From NCBI RefSeq assembly GCF_003319105.1, contig NZ_QOHH01000013.1:1-64000 (forward strand): DNA of 64,000 nt, written 5' to 3'. This DNA is from Blastococcus sp. TF02-09 (GTDB taxonomy: Bacteria; Actinomycetota; Actinomycetes; Mycobacteriales; Geodermatophilaceae). This document shows, one piece after another, positions 9,701 through 17,162 of this stretch; within the stretch, counting starts at the first letter, position 1; each line of letters opens with the position of its first letter. The translations under genes and the position numbers were made by a program. The notes under the pieces were generated by a model. It did not search any database, was not told the origin of the DNA, and worked only from the letters and a program-made list of their open reading frames with translations.

Positions 9701-10052
9701 GTACGGCCTCGGCGCGCAGGCCATGGCGGGCGGCAGCACCAAGGTGCCGCGGTTCACCGTCGGCTGGCCGTCGAGCGAGTTCGGCCCGATGGGCTTGGAG
9801 GGTTCGGTGCGCCTCGGGATGCGGCGCGAGCTGGAGGCCATCGAGGACGACGCCGCGCGGCATGCCGCCTACGAGGCCGCCGTCGCCGCCGCCTACGAGC
9901 GCGGCACGGGCCTCAACGTGGCCGCGCACTGGGGGATCGACGACGTGATCGACCCCGCCGACACCCGCCGCTGGATCACCACGCTGACCCGCGAGGCGGC
10001 GGCGACCCCGCGGCCGCCGGGACGGGTCCGGCCGAACGTGGACACCTGGTAG
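6765..10052 (+). CDS. Single-chain acyl-CoA carboxylase (biotin carboxylase, biotin carrier, carboxyltransferase)
   Basis: This 1095-aa protein carries all three activities of a biotin-dependent carboxylase. The biotin carboxylase domain (about 1-450) shows LLIANRGEIAVRIARA, HPGYGFLSEE, a glycine-rich ATP loop, DRDCSLQRSRQKIVE and NPRLQVEHTVTEE. The biotin carrier has EAMKMEH with the biotinylated lysine at K526. The carboxyltransferase (about 560-1095) has both crotonase-like halves. It makes a malonyl-CoA-type product from acyl-CoA, bicarbonate and ATP in the cytoplasm. Most actinobacteria split these functions over two subunits; the one-chain arrangement and size resemble the long-chain acyl-CoA carboxylases (LCC) described from mycobacteria. 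Acyl preference cannot be read from sequence. GTG 6765 starts directly before the conserved N-terminus. Confidence 0.93.
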   Translation: MVDSPRLLIANRGEIAVRIARAAAAEGMTSVAVTAADEPDAAHLAAADETYVLPGSGPAAYLDVGQIVRAAMETGCELIHPGYGFLSEESSLPRACEDVGIQYDVLVAPVGPHAGTLAVLGDKEFARRAAEAVGVPVLRAATDDPDEVRTLLDATGAVLLKARYGGGGRATRVLRGGDDVDAAVAQVAEEARVAFGKREVLAEEYLERARHIEVQVLGDARQKAVVLGDRDCSLQRSRQKIVEIAPAWDLPDDVRTQLHQGARALAERVELRGLATVEFLVSADDPEQFVFLECNPRLQVEHTVTEETTGLDLVRLQLRVATGATLADLGLADGVPRLRGWAVQARVNAETVTADGTLLPSAGTITALTLPGGPGVRVDTAARPGAEQSARYDSLLAKVVVHERQGDLRDALRHLDRALAEVDVRGVATNTGFLRAVLADPDVLAGRATTTLLDDSVADLVAAAEQYAGPDTQPRAEQEQHREQVQLDAGEDALRAPVPGTVVAVEATEGATVEPGGVVLVLEAMKMEHVVALPAGGTVRRITVRVGDTVRQGDVLATVEHSDGDAADAADQIDFDADRADLAEVRRRHEIGLDEHRTEAVAKRHAQGRRTARENLDDLVDEGSFLEYGPLVFAAQERRRSREELQERTPADGVVGGLADINGDLVGPDRSAAVVVSYDYTVLAGTQGMRGHLKKDRLFELAEKRRLPVVLFAEGGGGRPGDVDHPVVSALDTAAFTLFGRLSGLVATVGIGSGRCFAGNAALLGTCDVVIATEDANIGMGGPAMIEGGGLGVVSPEEIGPIDVQHANGVVDIRVADDAAAVAAARKYLSYFQGPVADWTAPDQRALRHLVPENRKRVYDMRAVLHALADEESVLELRDGWGAGMITALARVEGAPIGVIANVPTHLGGAIDADAADKAARFLQLCDAHGLPVVSLCDTPGFMVGVESEKTATVRHFSRLFVIGANLSVPIGTVVVRKAYGLGAQAMAGGSTKVPRFTVGWPSSEFGPMGLEGSVRLGMRRELEAIEDDAARHAAYEAAVAAAYERGTGLNVAAHWGIDDVIDPADTRRWITTLTREAAATPRPPGRVRPNVDTW

Positions 10053-10068
10053 GGGCGAGGCCCCTACC
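10048..10068 (+). terminator. Hairpin at the end of the carboxylase gene
   Basis: A perfect 9-bp stem (GGTAGGGGC / GCCCCTACC) with a GAG loop includes the TAG stop codon. There is no T-tract, as is common in actinobacteria. Confidence 0.55.
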
Positions 10069-10152
10069 GGATCCGAGGGTCTAGGCGCGGCGGGGTGCCG
10101 GTTCCTACGATCTGCGGGCACGGGGTCCTGCGTCCGACGTCCCGGAGCTGCC

Positions 10153-11862
10153 ATGACCGCGCCCCTGATCGTCGCCGTCGACGACGATCCGGCCCTGCTC
10201 GCCGCCGTCGACCGCGAGCTGCGCACCCGGTACACACCCGACTACCGGGTCCGCACCCTCGGCTCGACCGCCGAGGCGACGCGCACCCTCGAGGAGCTGG
10301 CCCGCACCGGTGAGGAGGTCGCGCTGGTGCTCGCGGCCGAGCAGCTCGACGGCGCCCCCGGGGCCGACTTCCTCGGCGAGGTGGCCCGCTGGTTCCCGCA
10401 GGCCCAGCGCGCCCTGCTCATCGCCTGGGCCGGTGTCGGCGTGCCCGAGGTCGGCGACGCCCTCTTCGAGGCCATCGCACGGGGCCGCATCGACCACTAC
10501 GTGATCCGGCCGGCACCCCCGCCGGACGAGCAGTTCCACCAGGCCCTGTCGTCGTTCCTGCTCGCCTGGGCCGAGACCCGCCGCCGCGCTCCGCACACGA
10601 TCGAGGTCGTCGGCGAGACCTGGTCGGGCCGGGCGTACCGGCTGCGCGAGGTGCTCGGCCGCTGCGCGATGCCGCACCGCTTCTGCCTCGCGGACTCCGA
10701 CGAGGGGCGCGCCATCCTCGCTGGCACCGGGCCGCGCCGGTTCCCGCTGCTCGTCATGCCCAACGGCGCCGTCATGGAGGACCCCACCGACACCGACATC
10801 GCCCGCTCCGCCGGCAGGGAGCTCGACCCGTCGGGGGAGCGCTTCGACCTGGTGATCGTCGGCTGCGGCCCGGCCGGGCTCTCCGCCGGTGTGTACGGCG
10901 CGTCCGAGGGGTTGCGCACCGTCGTGATCGACTCCGGCAGCATCGGCGGGCAGGCGACGAGCAGCTCCTCCATCCGCAACTACCTCGGCTTCCCGCGCGG
11001 CGTCACCGGCGCCGAGCTCGCCCGCCGCGCCCACCAGCAGGCCTGGGTGTTCGGTGCCCGCTTCGCCTTCATGCAGCAGGTCACCCACCTCGCGCGGGAG
11101 GACGGCGAGATCGTCGTCGACCTGCACACCGGCGGCGTCGTCCGCGCCCGCGCCGTCGTCCTGGCGACCGGCGCGAGCTACCGGCGGCTCGGCATCGAAC
11201 CTCTCGAGGCACTCAACGGAGCCGGCGTCTTCTACGGCGCCGCCAGCTCGGAGGCACCGCTGGTGGCGGGGGAGGAGGTGTTCGTCGTCGGCGGCGCCAA
11301 CTCCGCGGGGCAGGCGGCGATCCACCTGGCCGGCCACGCGAAGCGGGTCACGCTCGTGGTCCGCGCCGCGACCCTCGAGGCCGGCATGTCGCACTACCTC
11401 GTCCACCAGATCGAGGCGACGCCGAACATCGAGGTGCGGACGAGCACCGAGGTCGTCGACGGCGGGGGCGACGGCTGGCTCGACCACCTCGTGCTGCGCC
11501 ACCGGGAGGACGGCGCGCTGGAGACTGTCGGCGCCTACGCGCTGTTCCTCATGATCGGCGCCCAGCCGCACACCGCCTGGCTGCCGCCGACGTTCCAGCG
11601 GGACGCCTCCGGCTTCGTCCTCACGGGAGCGGAGCTGGACGCCGCCGCCATCGCGTCCCTCGGCCGGGCTCCGCTGCCGCTGGAGACCAGCGTGCCGGGC
11701 GTGCTCGCGGCCGGGGACGTCCGGAGCGGGTCGGTGAAGCGGGTGGCCTCGGCCGTCGGTGAGGGATCGGTGGCCATCCAGTTCGTCCACCGCCTGTTCG
11801 CCGACGAGCGCAGGGGCCTCCGGCCCACCGGCCTGCCGAGCCCCCGAGCGGGCGTGCCCTGA
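10153..11862 (+). CDS. Receiver-like domain fused to a thioredoxin-reductase-like flavoprotein
   Basis: Residues 1-125 resemble a response-regulator receiver (start VAVDDDPALLAAVDREL with an acidic cluster), although the usual phosphoacceptor position is hard to see. A thioredoxin-like stretch follows (about 145-220). A pyridine nucleotide-disulphide oxidoreductase fold then begins with the FAD motif GCGPAGLSAG (from residue 237), GGQA, the NAD(P)H motif GGANSAGQAA (about 380) and the FAD-closing PGVLAAGDVR. The CxxC redox pair of thioredoxin reductases is absent, so it is closer to ferredoxin/flavodoxin-type reductases. The domain set suggests a redox-sensing or electron-transfer protein. 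It is monocistronic, beginning 100 nt after the carboxylase. Proteins of this arrangement are known in actinobacteria without an assigned partner. Confidence 0.85.
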   Translation: MTAPLIVAVDDDPALLAAVDRELRTRYTPDYRVRTLGSTAEATRTLEELARTGEEVALVLAAEQLDGAPGADFLGEVARWFPQAQRALLIAWAGVGVPEVGDALFEAIARGRIDHYVIRPAPPPDEQFHQALSSFLLAWAETRRRAPHTIEVVGETWSGRAYRLREVLGRCAMPHRFCLADSDEGRAILAGTGPRRFPLLVMPNGAVMEDPTDTDIARSAGRELDPSGERFDLVIVGCGPAGLSAGVYGASEGLRTVVIDSGSIGGQATSSSSIRNYLGFPRGVTGAELARRAHQQAWVFGARFAFMQQVTHLAREDGEIVVDLHTGGVVRARAVVLATGASYRRLGIEPLEALNGAGVFYGAASSEAPLVAGEEVFVVGGANSAGQAAIHLAGHAKRVTLVVRAATLEAGMSHYLVHQIEATPNIEVRTSTEVVDGGGDGWLDHLVLRHREDGALETVGAYALFLMIGAQPHTAWLPPTFQRDASGFVLTGAELDAAAIASLGRAPLPLETSVPGVLAAGDVRSGSVKRVASAVGEGSVAIQFVHRLFADERRGLRPTGLPSPRAGVP

Positions 11863-11927
11863 ACCCCGCGGGCTTCAACGGACGTCGCTTGTGGCCTGGC
11901 TGCCGCGTGGTGGGGCCGCCCGTCGGC

Positions 11928-12368
11928 TCACTCCGTCGGCCAGTTCCGCCGGGCCAGCACGGGGACGGCGGTACGTCCGTTGCCGACGTGCATGCTGCAG
12001 TCCACGCCGGCGCCATCGCGCAGCACCGCCTCGACGGCCGAGCACCACGCGTGGTCGTCGGGGGAGAGGCCGGCCGGGCCGTGGCGTTCCAGGAGCACGG
12101 CCAGGTGCAGCTCACCCGGGTCGACCCCTCCGGCATCGGCGACAGTGGCGTGCACGGTTGCGAGATTGCCGAGGGATGCGCGGTCGGGCTCGAGAGGCAC
12201 GTCCTCCACCGGGATGAGCAGCGGCACCATGGTGCCGTCGGGGCGGAGCCAGGTCAGGAACAGCGTCCGGCGGGCGGGCGGGCCATCGAGGTGCAGGAGG
12301 GCGCGCCAGCGCTCGGTGAGCTCCTCGTCGCGGGTGACGGGAACGGTGGGGTGCGGTCGGGTCGACAT
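11928..12368 (-). CDS. Uncharacterised 146-aa protein
   Basis: The ATG at 12366-12368 gives 146 residues with strong GC3 coding bias. The sequence is soluble, with no signal peptide or membrane segment, and has a motif-like LTWLRPDGTMVPLLIPVEDV. No family is recognised. It lies 61 nt downstream of the 365-aa gene on the same strand, so they are probably co-transcribed. The style (bounded-value checks, many short loops) suggests a small actinobacterial conserved protein, but no function can be assigned. Confidence 0.75.
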   Translation of the reverse strand: MSTRPHPTVPVTRDEELTERWRALLHLDGPPARRTLFLTWLRPDGTMVPLLIPVEDVPLEPDRASLGNLATVHATVADAGGVDPGELHLAVLLERHGPAGLSPDDHAWCSAVEAVLRDGAGVDCSMHVGNGRTAVPVLARRNWPTE

Positions 12369-12429
12369 GGATTGGACTCTGGCGCAGAACCCAGGTCCCG
12401 TGCCGGGGTTGTCCACAGGCACCGATCGC

Positions 12430-13527
12430 TCATGCGACGTCGTCGTGCCAGGCGCGGACAGCGGCGAGGTAGCGAGGAGCGTGACGGTCGACGGCGGCCA
12501 GTGCGTCGTCGGTGAGCCCGGGTCGCAGCCCGCGTTCCGCATGGCCGTACCGGATGATGTCGCGCAGCAGCTCCGGGACGCGCTCGGTGTCGAGATCCTC
12601 GTGGTCGAGCCAGATGCTCTCGGGGTGCAGCAGCCGCCGGACGTTGTGCGGCGCCCACAGCAGCGGGTCACCGAGGCCGTTGCCCAGCCCGTCGCCCAGC
12701 ACCGCCTCGACCAGTTCGGGCAGATCGCTCCGCACCCACGGGCGGCCCCACGGACTGGCGAGGAAGGCGGCGGTGACGTCGTCGAGGTCGACATCGTCCC
12801 CAGCGGCTGCGACGACCGCGTCGCCTCCGTCGGGCAGCACGGTGACGAGCCAGCGGACCAACGGCCGCAGCTGCCGCCAGGGCGTGGATCTGCCGGACAG
12901 CGCATCGAGGTCCGGGTCGCGCAGCGCATCGGTGAGGCGGGCACGGGCGTCGGCCGGGGTGATGTCCCGGACGCGCACGTCCGGATCCTCTCCACCTTCG
13001 ATCGCCGCCACGACGACATCGACGTGGCGCGCGTAGAGGCGACCGTCGACCACGCGGAACCCCAGTTCGTTGTCGACGTGGACCACGGCGGTGAGGCAGT
13101 GCCCGCCGGACACGGTCACCCCCACGACCAGTTCGTCCACGTCGCGGAAGACCGTGCTGAGCTCGACAGCCCGGTCGACGGCCTCCGAGCGGTTGAGCTC
13201 GACCAGCCAGCGGGGGAGCAGGTGCCCCCGGTCGGCGGCGTCCCGGCGCACCTCCCGCCGCAGAGCGTCGTCCCTGGACAGCGTGGCCATCGCCAGTGCG
13301 CCGGCCGAGCACTCGGGTCGGTTCCAGGACAGGAGTCCTCGGACGAGTGTGGCGGTCGCGGTCGACGGGTCCGGGTCGCCTGCGGCGATGTCCAGCAGCA
13401 TCGACGCGGTGACGAGCAGCGGGCCGGGTGTCGGTGAATCCGTGCCGGCGCGCAGCGCGCTGGCCAGGCTCTCCATGAGGTCGGGCTCGGTGACGTGCGG
13501 GGAAGGGAGGTGCTCTTCAGGGGTCAT
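12430..13527 (-). CDS. Uncharacterised 365-aa protein
   Basis: A clear coding frame on GC3 bias, starting at ATG 13525-13527 after an AGGAGC-like site. The protein is soluble and helical, rich in Asp and Arg. It has a middle segment with DVDELVVGVTVSGGH and a C-terminal helical part (VPELLRDIIRYGHAERGL). I recognise no domain. It is upstream of the 146-aa gene, in what looks like a two-gene transcript. Two short repeats of an ATCCGCTGT(T/C)CACAACCG-type sequence occur just upstream (13561-13600). Confidence 0.78.
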   Translation of the reverse strand: MTPEEHLPSPHVTEPDLMESLASALRAGTDSPTPGPLLVTASMLLDIAAGDPDPSTATATLVRGLLSWNRPECSAGALAMATLSRDDALRREVRRDAADRGHLLPRWLVELNRSEAVDRAVELSTVFRDVDELVVGVTVSGGHCLTAVVHVDNELGFRVVDGRLYARHVDVVVAAIEGGEDPDVRVRDITPADARARLTDALRDPDLDALSGRSTPWRQLRPLVRWLVTVLPDGGDAVVAAAGDDVDLDDVTAAFLASPWGRPWVRSDLPELVEAVLGDGLGNGLGDPLLWAPHNVRRLLHPESIWLDHEDLDTERVPELLRDIIRYGHAERGLRPGLTDDALAAVDRHAPRYLAAVRAWHDDVA

Positions 13528-13637
13528 GGCGGCGGACGCTAGGAGCGACCGCCGACGCGATCGATCCGCTGTTCACAACCGGATCCGCTGTCCACAACCG
13601 CGGTGCGCGACGGCGAACGGCCGTTCCTGCGTGGCGT

Positions 13638-14561
13638 TCAGTCCCAGGGGTTGGTGAGCAGTGGCCGAGCTTGCAGCACGTCGAAGGTGACCGGCGGACC
13701 GTCAGTGGTCGTGGTGCCGGGGACGTCGGCGTCCGCGCCGCCGTCGACGCTGAAGGTCGCGCCCCAGGTGACCGTCAGGTGGGCGGTGTAGGTGCCGGAC
13801 CGGTACAAGTGCTCGATGGTTTGTTCGGGATAGGGCGCGCCGGGGTCGGTGCTGACGAGCTGACCGGTGGCGTCGCCGGTGTGCCAGGTGAACTGCTCCG
13901 CGACCGCCTCGATGACGACCTCGAAGCCGCGGATGTCGACGGTGAAGGTCTGCGTCGTGGGGGAGTCGGTGTAGAAGATCACCTGCAAGCCAGCGAGCCC
14001 GTCGCCCGGCGGCTGGTGCTCCGTCGTGAGCTGGGGGAGTGGCAGGCGCTGGAAGTAGCTGAACACCTCGGCGCCCGACGGCGGCGGGTTCAGTGGCGTG
14101 ATGTCGAAGCAGCCCTCCCTCTGCGGGTTCCAGACGTCGTATGGGTCTCCAGGTGCGTACTCGTCACTCACCCCTACGACGGTCGGACCGTCCGGGCCGT
14201 CCACGAGCGCCGTGTTGTCAGCTCGCACCACCGGCCGTCGCTCGACGACGAAGTAGCGCACGACCCGACCGGGCTCGGCTGGTGGGCACGACCTGGCGAC
14301 ACTCGGCGAGCAGTAGCCGATTCGCTCTGCCTCGGAGACGCAGCGATCGATGAGGCGCCACTCGTAGTCGACCGCTTCCGTGCCCTGGACGCTGACCACG
14401 GCAGGCACGCCTCCACCCTCATACGCGACGGTGACGGCGCTCTCGTCCAACTCGACAGGGCAGCGGACCTGGATGCACGCTCCAGCTTGGCTCACTGGAA
14501 CGAGCACGCCGAGACCGATGATCGCTGCCACCAGGGCCGTCCGAATGATCAAACGGCTCAT
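13638..14561 (-). CDS. Secreted or membrane-anchored protein coupled to a DUF6318-like lipoprotein
   Basis: The ATG at 14559-14561 overlaps the upstream stop as ATGA, which fixes the start; a frame-open extension to 14609 is less likely. The 307-aa product begins with a signal segment (LVAAIIGLGVLVPVSQAGA) ending at a cleavage-like AxA. The mature part has several Cys residues and beta-rich sequence. Near the C-terminus the pattern IEHLYRSGTYTAHLTVTWGA resembles a PKD-type beta-sandwich strand. The role is unknown, presumably at the cell surface with its lipoprotein partner. Confidence 0.75.
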   Translation of the reverse strand: MSRLIIRTALVAAIIGLGVLVPVSQAGACIQVRCPVELDESAVTVAYEGGGVPAVVSVQGTEAVDYEWRLIDRCVSEAERIGYCSPSVARSCPPAEPGRVVRYFVVERRPVVRADNTALVDGPDGPTVVGVSDEYAPGDPYDVWNPQREGCFDITPLNPPPSGAEVFSYFQRLPLPQLTTEHQPPGDGLAGLQVIFYTDSPTTQTFTVDIRGFEVVIEAVAEQFTWHTGDATGQLVSTDPGAPYPEQTIEHLYRSGTYTAHLTVTWGATFSVDGGADADVPGTTTTDGPPVTFDVLQARPLLTNPWD

Positions 14562-15151
14562 CCGATGGTCATTCTGGTGATAATCCAGGATCGAGATTCC
14601 TCGGACCATGCAAGCCTCATGCCCGACCCAGCGTTCGACACCAGTTCCCCGACACCCCCGGGAACCGGCGAGCCGGTGGGGGCTCGAACCGTCAATGGTT
14701 GGACGCGCACTCCGAAGGCGATGGCTGCTTCTCCATCCCCCATCAAGGGCTCCGCTACATCGTTCAATGACAGCTCTCCACCCTCATAGCGGTGGCCGGC
14801 AGCGGCAGCGTCGTCGAACGCTCCCGCGATGCGAGAGCACTCGTCACATTCAGGCGATGAGAGGTCCCGCAGCGGCTGTCCTGATGGGATGGCTTGCTGG
14901 CGGTTGAGCAGCTCGATCCAGTACCGCACGAAGGCCTCGGCGCCGGCGGCGTCCTGGGTCCGGGCTTCGTCGGGGACGGGGAAGTCCGCGGGACCGAGCG
15001 GTGGCAACGCCTCGACCGTCGGCGCAGACGTCGTCGACGGCAGCGTGGTGTTGGCCTCCTGCTTCTCTGAGCAGCCGCTCAGCAGCGTCGCGCTGATGAC
15101 CAGGCTGATGGCCCCGAGTCGCATTCGGGCGGCTCCGCGGAGATCACGCAC
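14558..15151 (-). CDS. DUF6318-like lipoprotein
   Basis: The 197-aa product has an N-terminal signal and lipobox (LLSGC), so it should be lipid-anchored outside the membrane. A Thr/Ser/Pro linker follows. The folded part contains FVRYWIELLNRQQA, SSPECDECSRI with a CxxC pair, and a C-terminal strand WSEESRSWIITRM, the layout of DUF6318 proteins. ATG 15149-15151 or the internal ATG nine codons later could be the start. Its stop overlaps the next gene as ATGA, so both are translated together. The base composition of this pair is less GC-biased than surroundings. Confidence 0.78.
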   Translation of the reverse strand: MRDLRGAARMRLGAISLVISATLLSGCSEKQEANTTLPSTTSAPTVEALPPLGPADFPVPDEARTQDAAGAEAFVRYWIELLNRQQAIPSGQPLRDLSSPECDECSRIAGAFDDAAAAGHRYEGGELSLNDVAEPLMGDGEAAIAFGVRVQPLTVRAPTGSPVPGGVGELVSNAGSGMRLAWSEESRSWIITRMTIG

Positions 15152-15207
15152 GTCGGGAGACTACGCAGCAGCCGGTGTCCGGAACCGCACAGCTGTGGAC
15201 AGCGCGG

Positions 15208-15750
15208 CTACCGGCGCTGGATCGGGTGAACGGCTCCCAGGAGAGGCAGGCAGGCGCCGCGGACGCGCACTCCTGCACCCCAGCGGCAGGCGGAAGGCGC
15301 ATCGGCGTCGGACTCACCGCGGTCGATCGCCTGCACCTCAACCCATCCCGGTCCGACGCCGAACCGGATGACGTCGTCGAGGTCGCCGGTGAGTTCGACC
15401 TCGCGTGCGGCGGTCAGCTCGTCGAGAACGGGGATGCACCCATCCGCCGCGCACGAGCAGGGCGCCTCGCCGCCGAAGTGGGCGCTGACTTCGACGACGA
15501 TGCGGTCCCCAGACGCGGTGCCGTGCAGTCGGTGCTCCTTGCCCAGCTTGCCGGCGTGCGACTCATCGATATGGGCGCCGTCGGACGCGGTGACGCTCAC
15601 CCGGCACACGACACCCTCGGTGACGCCCATGCCTCGCCCGGGTCCGTGCAGCACCCGCAGCGTGCCGCCGACCCCGCTCTCAGCGAAGCGCGCGTCGTCG
15701 GCGGCGGTGTAGTCGTACGGGTAGGTGCCGGGTGCACGTCGCCGTCCCAC
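15208..15750 (-). CDS. Uncharacterised protein divergent from the pRiA4b-like gene
   Basis: Codons in this frame show strong GC3 bias up to about 15750, and the opposite strand does not. GTG 15748-15750 is a reasonable start, giving 180 residues. The product is soluble, with a compact Cys cluster (PCSCAADGC) in the second half and a short acidic strand region after it. No family is recognised. Only 39 nt separate it from the divergent ATG at 15790, so the two promoters must be very close or overlap the genes. Confidence 0.65.
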   Translation of the reverse strand: MGRRRAPGTYPYDYTAADDARFAESGVGGTLRVLHGPGRGMGVTEGVVCRVSVTASDGAHIDESHAGKLGKEHRLHGTASGDRIVVEVSAHFGGEAPCSCAADGCIPVLDELTAAREVELTGDLDDVIRFGVGPGWVEVQAIDRGESDADAPSACRWGAGVRVRGACLPLLGAVHPIQRR

Positions 15751-15789
15751 CGCCGCAGTGTGCCGCAGGAACTGGCAGGCTCCCAGGGC

Positions 15790-17037
15790 ATGCGGCCCGA
15801 GGTAGACGACCTCTTGGACGTCCTCCGCAGCTCTCGCGATGCCGAGCTGCGCCGCGTCGTCGTCGAGGCAGACCTTGACGGGGAACCACCGGCGCCCGAG
15901 CCGGCTGTCGTCGAGCCGTACCGATGGTTCGTGGCCAGGGTCGGGAACGGCGTGAAGCTGACCCCGGCCGGCTACCTGCCGCCCGCGCTGGTCGGCGAGA
16001 CGATGCGGACGCTGGGTTGGGACGCCGACTGGATCGGCGCCGGCAATAGAGAGGACGTGACCCGTCCGGTTGCCGAGCTGCGCGACACCGCTCGTCGGCT
16101 GGGCCTGGTAAGGGTGCACCGATCGGTCCTCACACCAACCCGGGACGGCCGCCGTCTCGCTGCCGATCCGGTCGGCTTGTGGTGGCACGTCGCCGCCCGG
16201 CTACCTCTGGCCCGGCGGCAGGGCGAGCAGGTCGCCGGCCTGCTGTGGCTGCTCGCGGTGGCCGCCGGCCGGCCGCGCCCGGAGAGGACGGTCGCCCGCG
16301 GGCTGGCGTTCATGGGGTGGGTCGACGCTCGGACCGGCCGGGAGCTCGACGAGCGCGAGGCCTTCGGGCTCGTCCGCGACACCACCTGGACGGTGTTCGA
16401 CCGGCTCGGTCTGCTCGGCAGCTGGCGGAACCGGGCTGAGGCGCCGACCCCGTCCGCCGTCGCGCTCGCGCGCGCCGCGCTGGCGCACGAGGAGCCGCTC
16501 GCGCCGACCCGCCCGGTGTCGGCGATCGAGCTCACCGTCACCCTCCGGGACGTCGACCCGCCGGTGTGGCGTCGCCTCGCCGTCTCCGCTGAGTCCTCGC
16601 TGCAGGAACTCGACGTCCTCCTGCGGGCCGGCATGGGTTGGCGCGGCGGGCACCTGTCGATGGTCGAGCTCGAGGGCCGGTCGTACGGGGACGTCGAGGA
16701 CATGGACGAGCTGGGCGATCCCCGGCTCGTCCGGCTCGACTCGCTGCCCGATGGAACGGTGTTCCGCTGGGACTACGACTTCGGCGACGGCTGGGAGCAC
16801 GACGTCCGGATCGGGCGACGCCAGATCGCTGCCGTGCCGACCTGCCTGGACGGCGCGGGTGCCTGCCCACCCGAGGACTGCGGTGGTCCCGGTGGTTACG
16901 AGCGGCTGCAGGAAGTACTGGCCGACCCCCGGCATCACGAGCACGCCGACGCCCGCGCCTGGCTGGGACGTCCGCTGGACCCCGAACGGTTCGATCCCAC
17001 CGAGGTGACCCGTCGGCTACGCGCCCGCCGCCGCTGA
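15790..17037 (+). CDS. Plasmid pRiA4b ORF-3-like protein
   Basis: The C-terminal 175 residues are a PF07929 domain (pRiA4b ORF-3-like): IELTVTLRDVDPPVWRRL, LDVLLRAGMGW, FRWDYDFGDGWEHDV, and a Cys-containing GACPPEDCGGPGGY. This domain is found on plasmids, near transposons and in many chromosomes, and its function is not established. The first 240 residues are a separate helical region with a winged-helix-like part (PVAELRDTARRLGLVRVHR...). The ATG at 15790 is chosen because the longer upstream frame is the shadow of the divergent gene. Length is 415 aa. Confidence 0.85.
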   Translation: MRPEVDDLLDVLRSSRDAELRRVVVEADLDGEPPAPEPAVVEPYRWFVARVGNGVKLTPAGYLPPALVGETMRTLGWDADWIGAGNREDVTRPVAELRDTARRLGLVRVHRSVLTPTRDGRRLAADPVGLWWHVAARLPLARRQGEQVAGLLWLLAVAAGRPRPERTVARGLAFMGWVDARTGRELDEREAFGLVRDTTWTVFDRLGLLGSWRNRAEAPTPSAVALARAALAHEEPLAPTRPVSAIELTVTLRDVDPPVWRRLAVSAESSLQELDVLLRAGMGWRGGHLSMVELEGRSYGDVEDMDELGDPRLVRLDSLPDGTVFRWDYDFGDGWEHDVRIGRRQIAAVPTCLDGAGACPPEDCGGPGGYERLQEVLADPRHHEHADARAWLGRPLDPERFDPTEVTRRLRARRR

Positions 17038-17162
17038 CGGAACGTCAACATGGGAGGCGTTGCGCACCAGGTCGGGAGACCCCGCCGGCGGTCTGACCCG
17101 GCTGCGCGGTGCCGTGGCCGTCGTCGGGCGGTCATTCCGAGGAACGGTGACCAGGGCTTACC

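Noticed and set aside
7776-10235. A long minus-strand frame across the carboxylase
   Set aside because: It is the shadow of a gene with obvious domains on the plus strand and has no recognisable motif.
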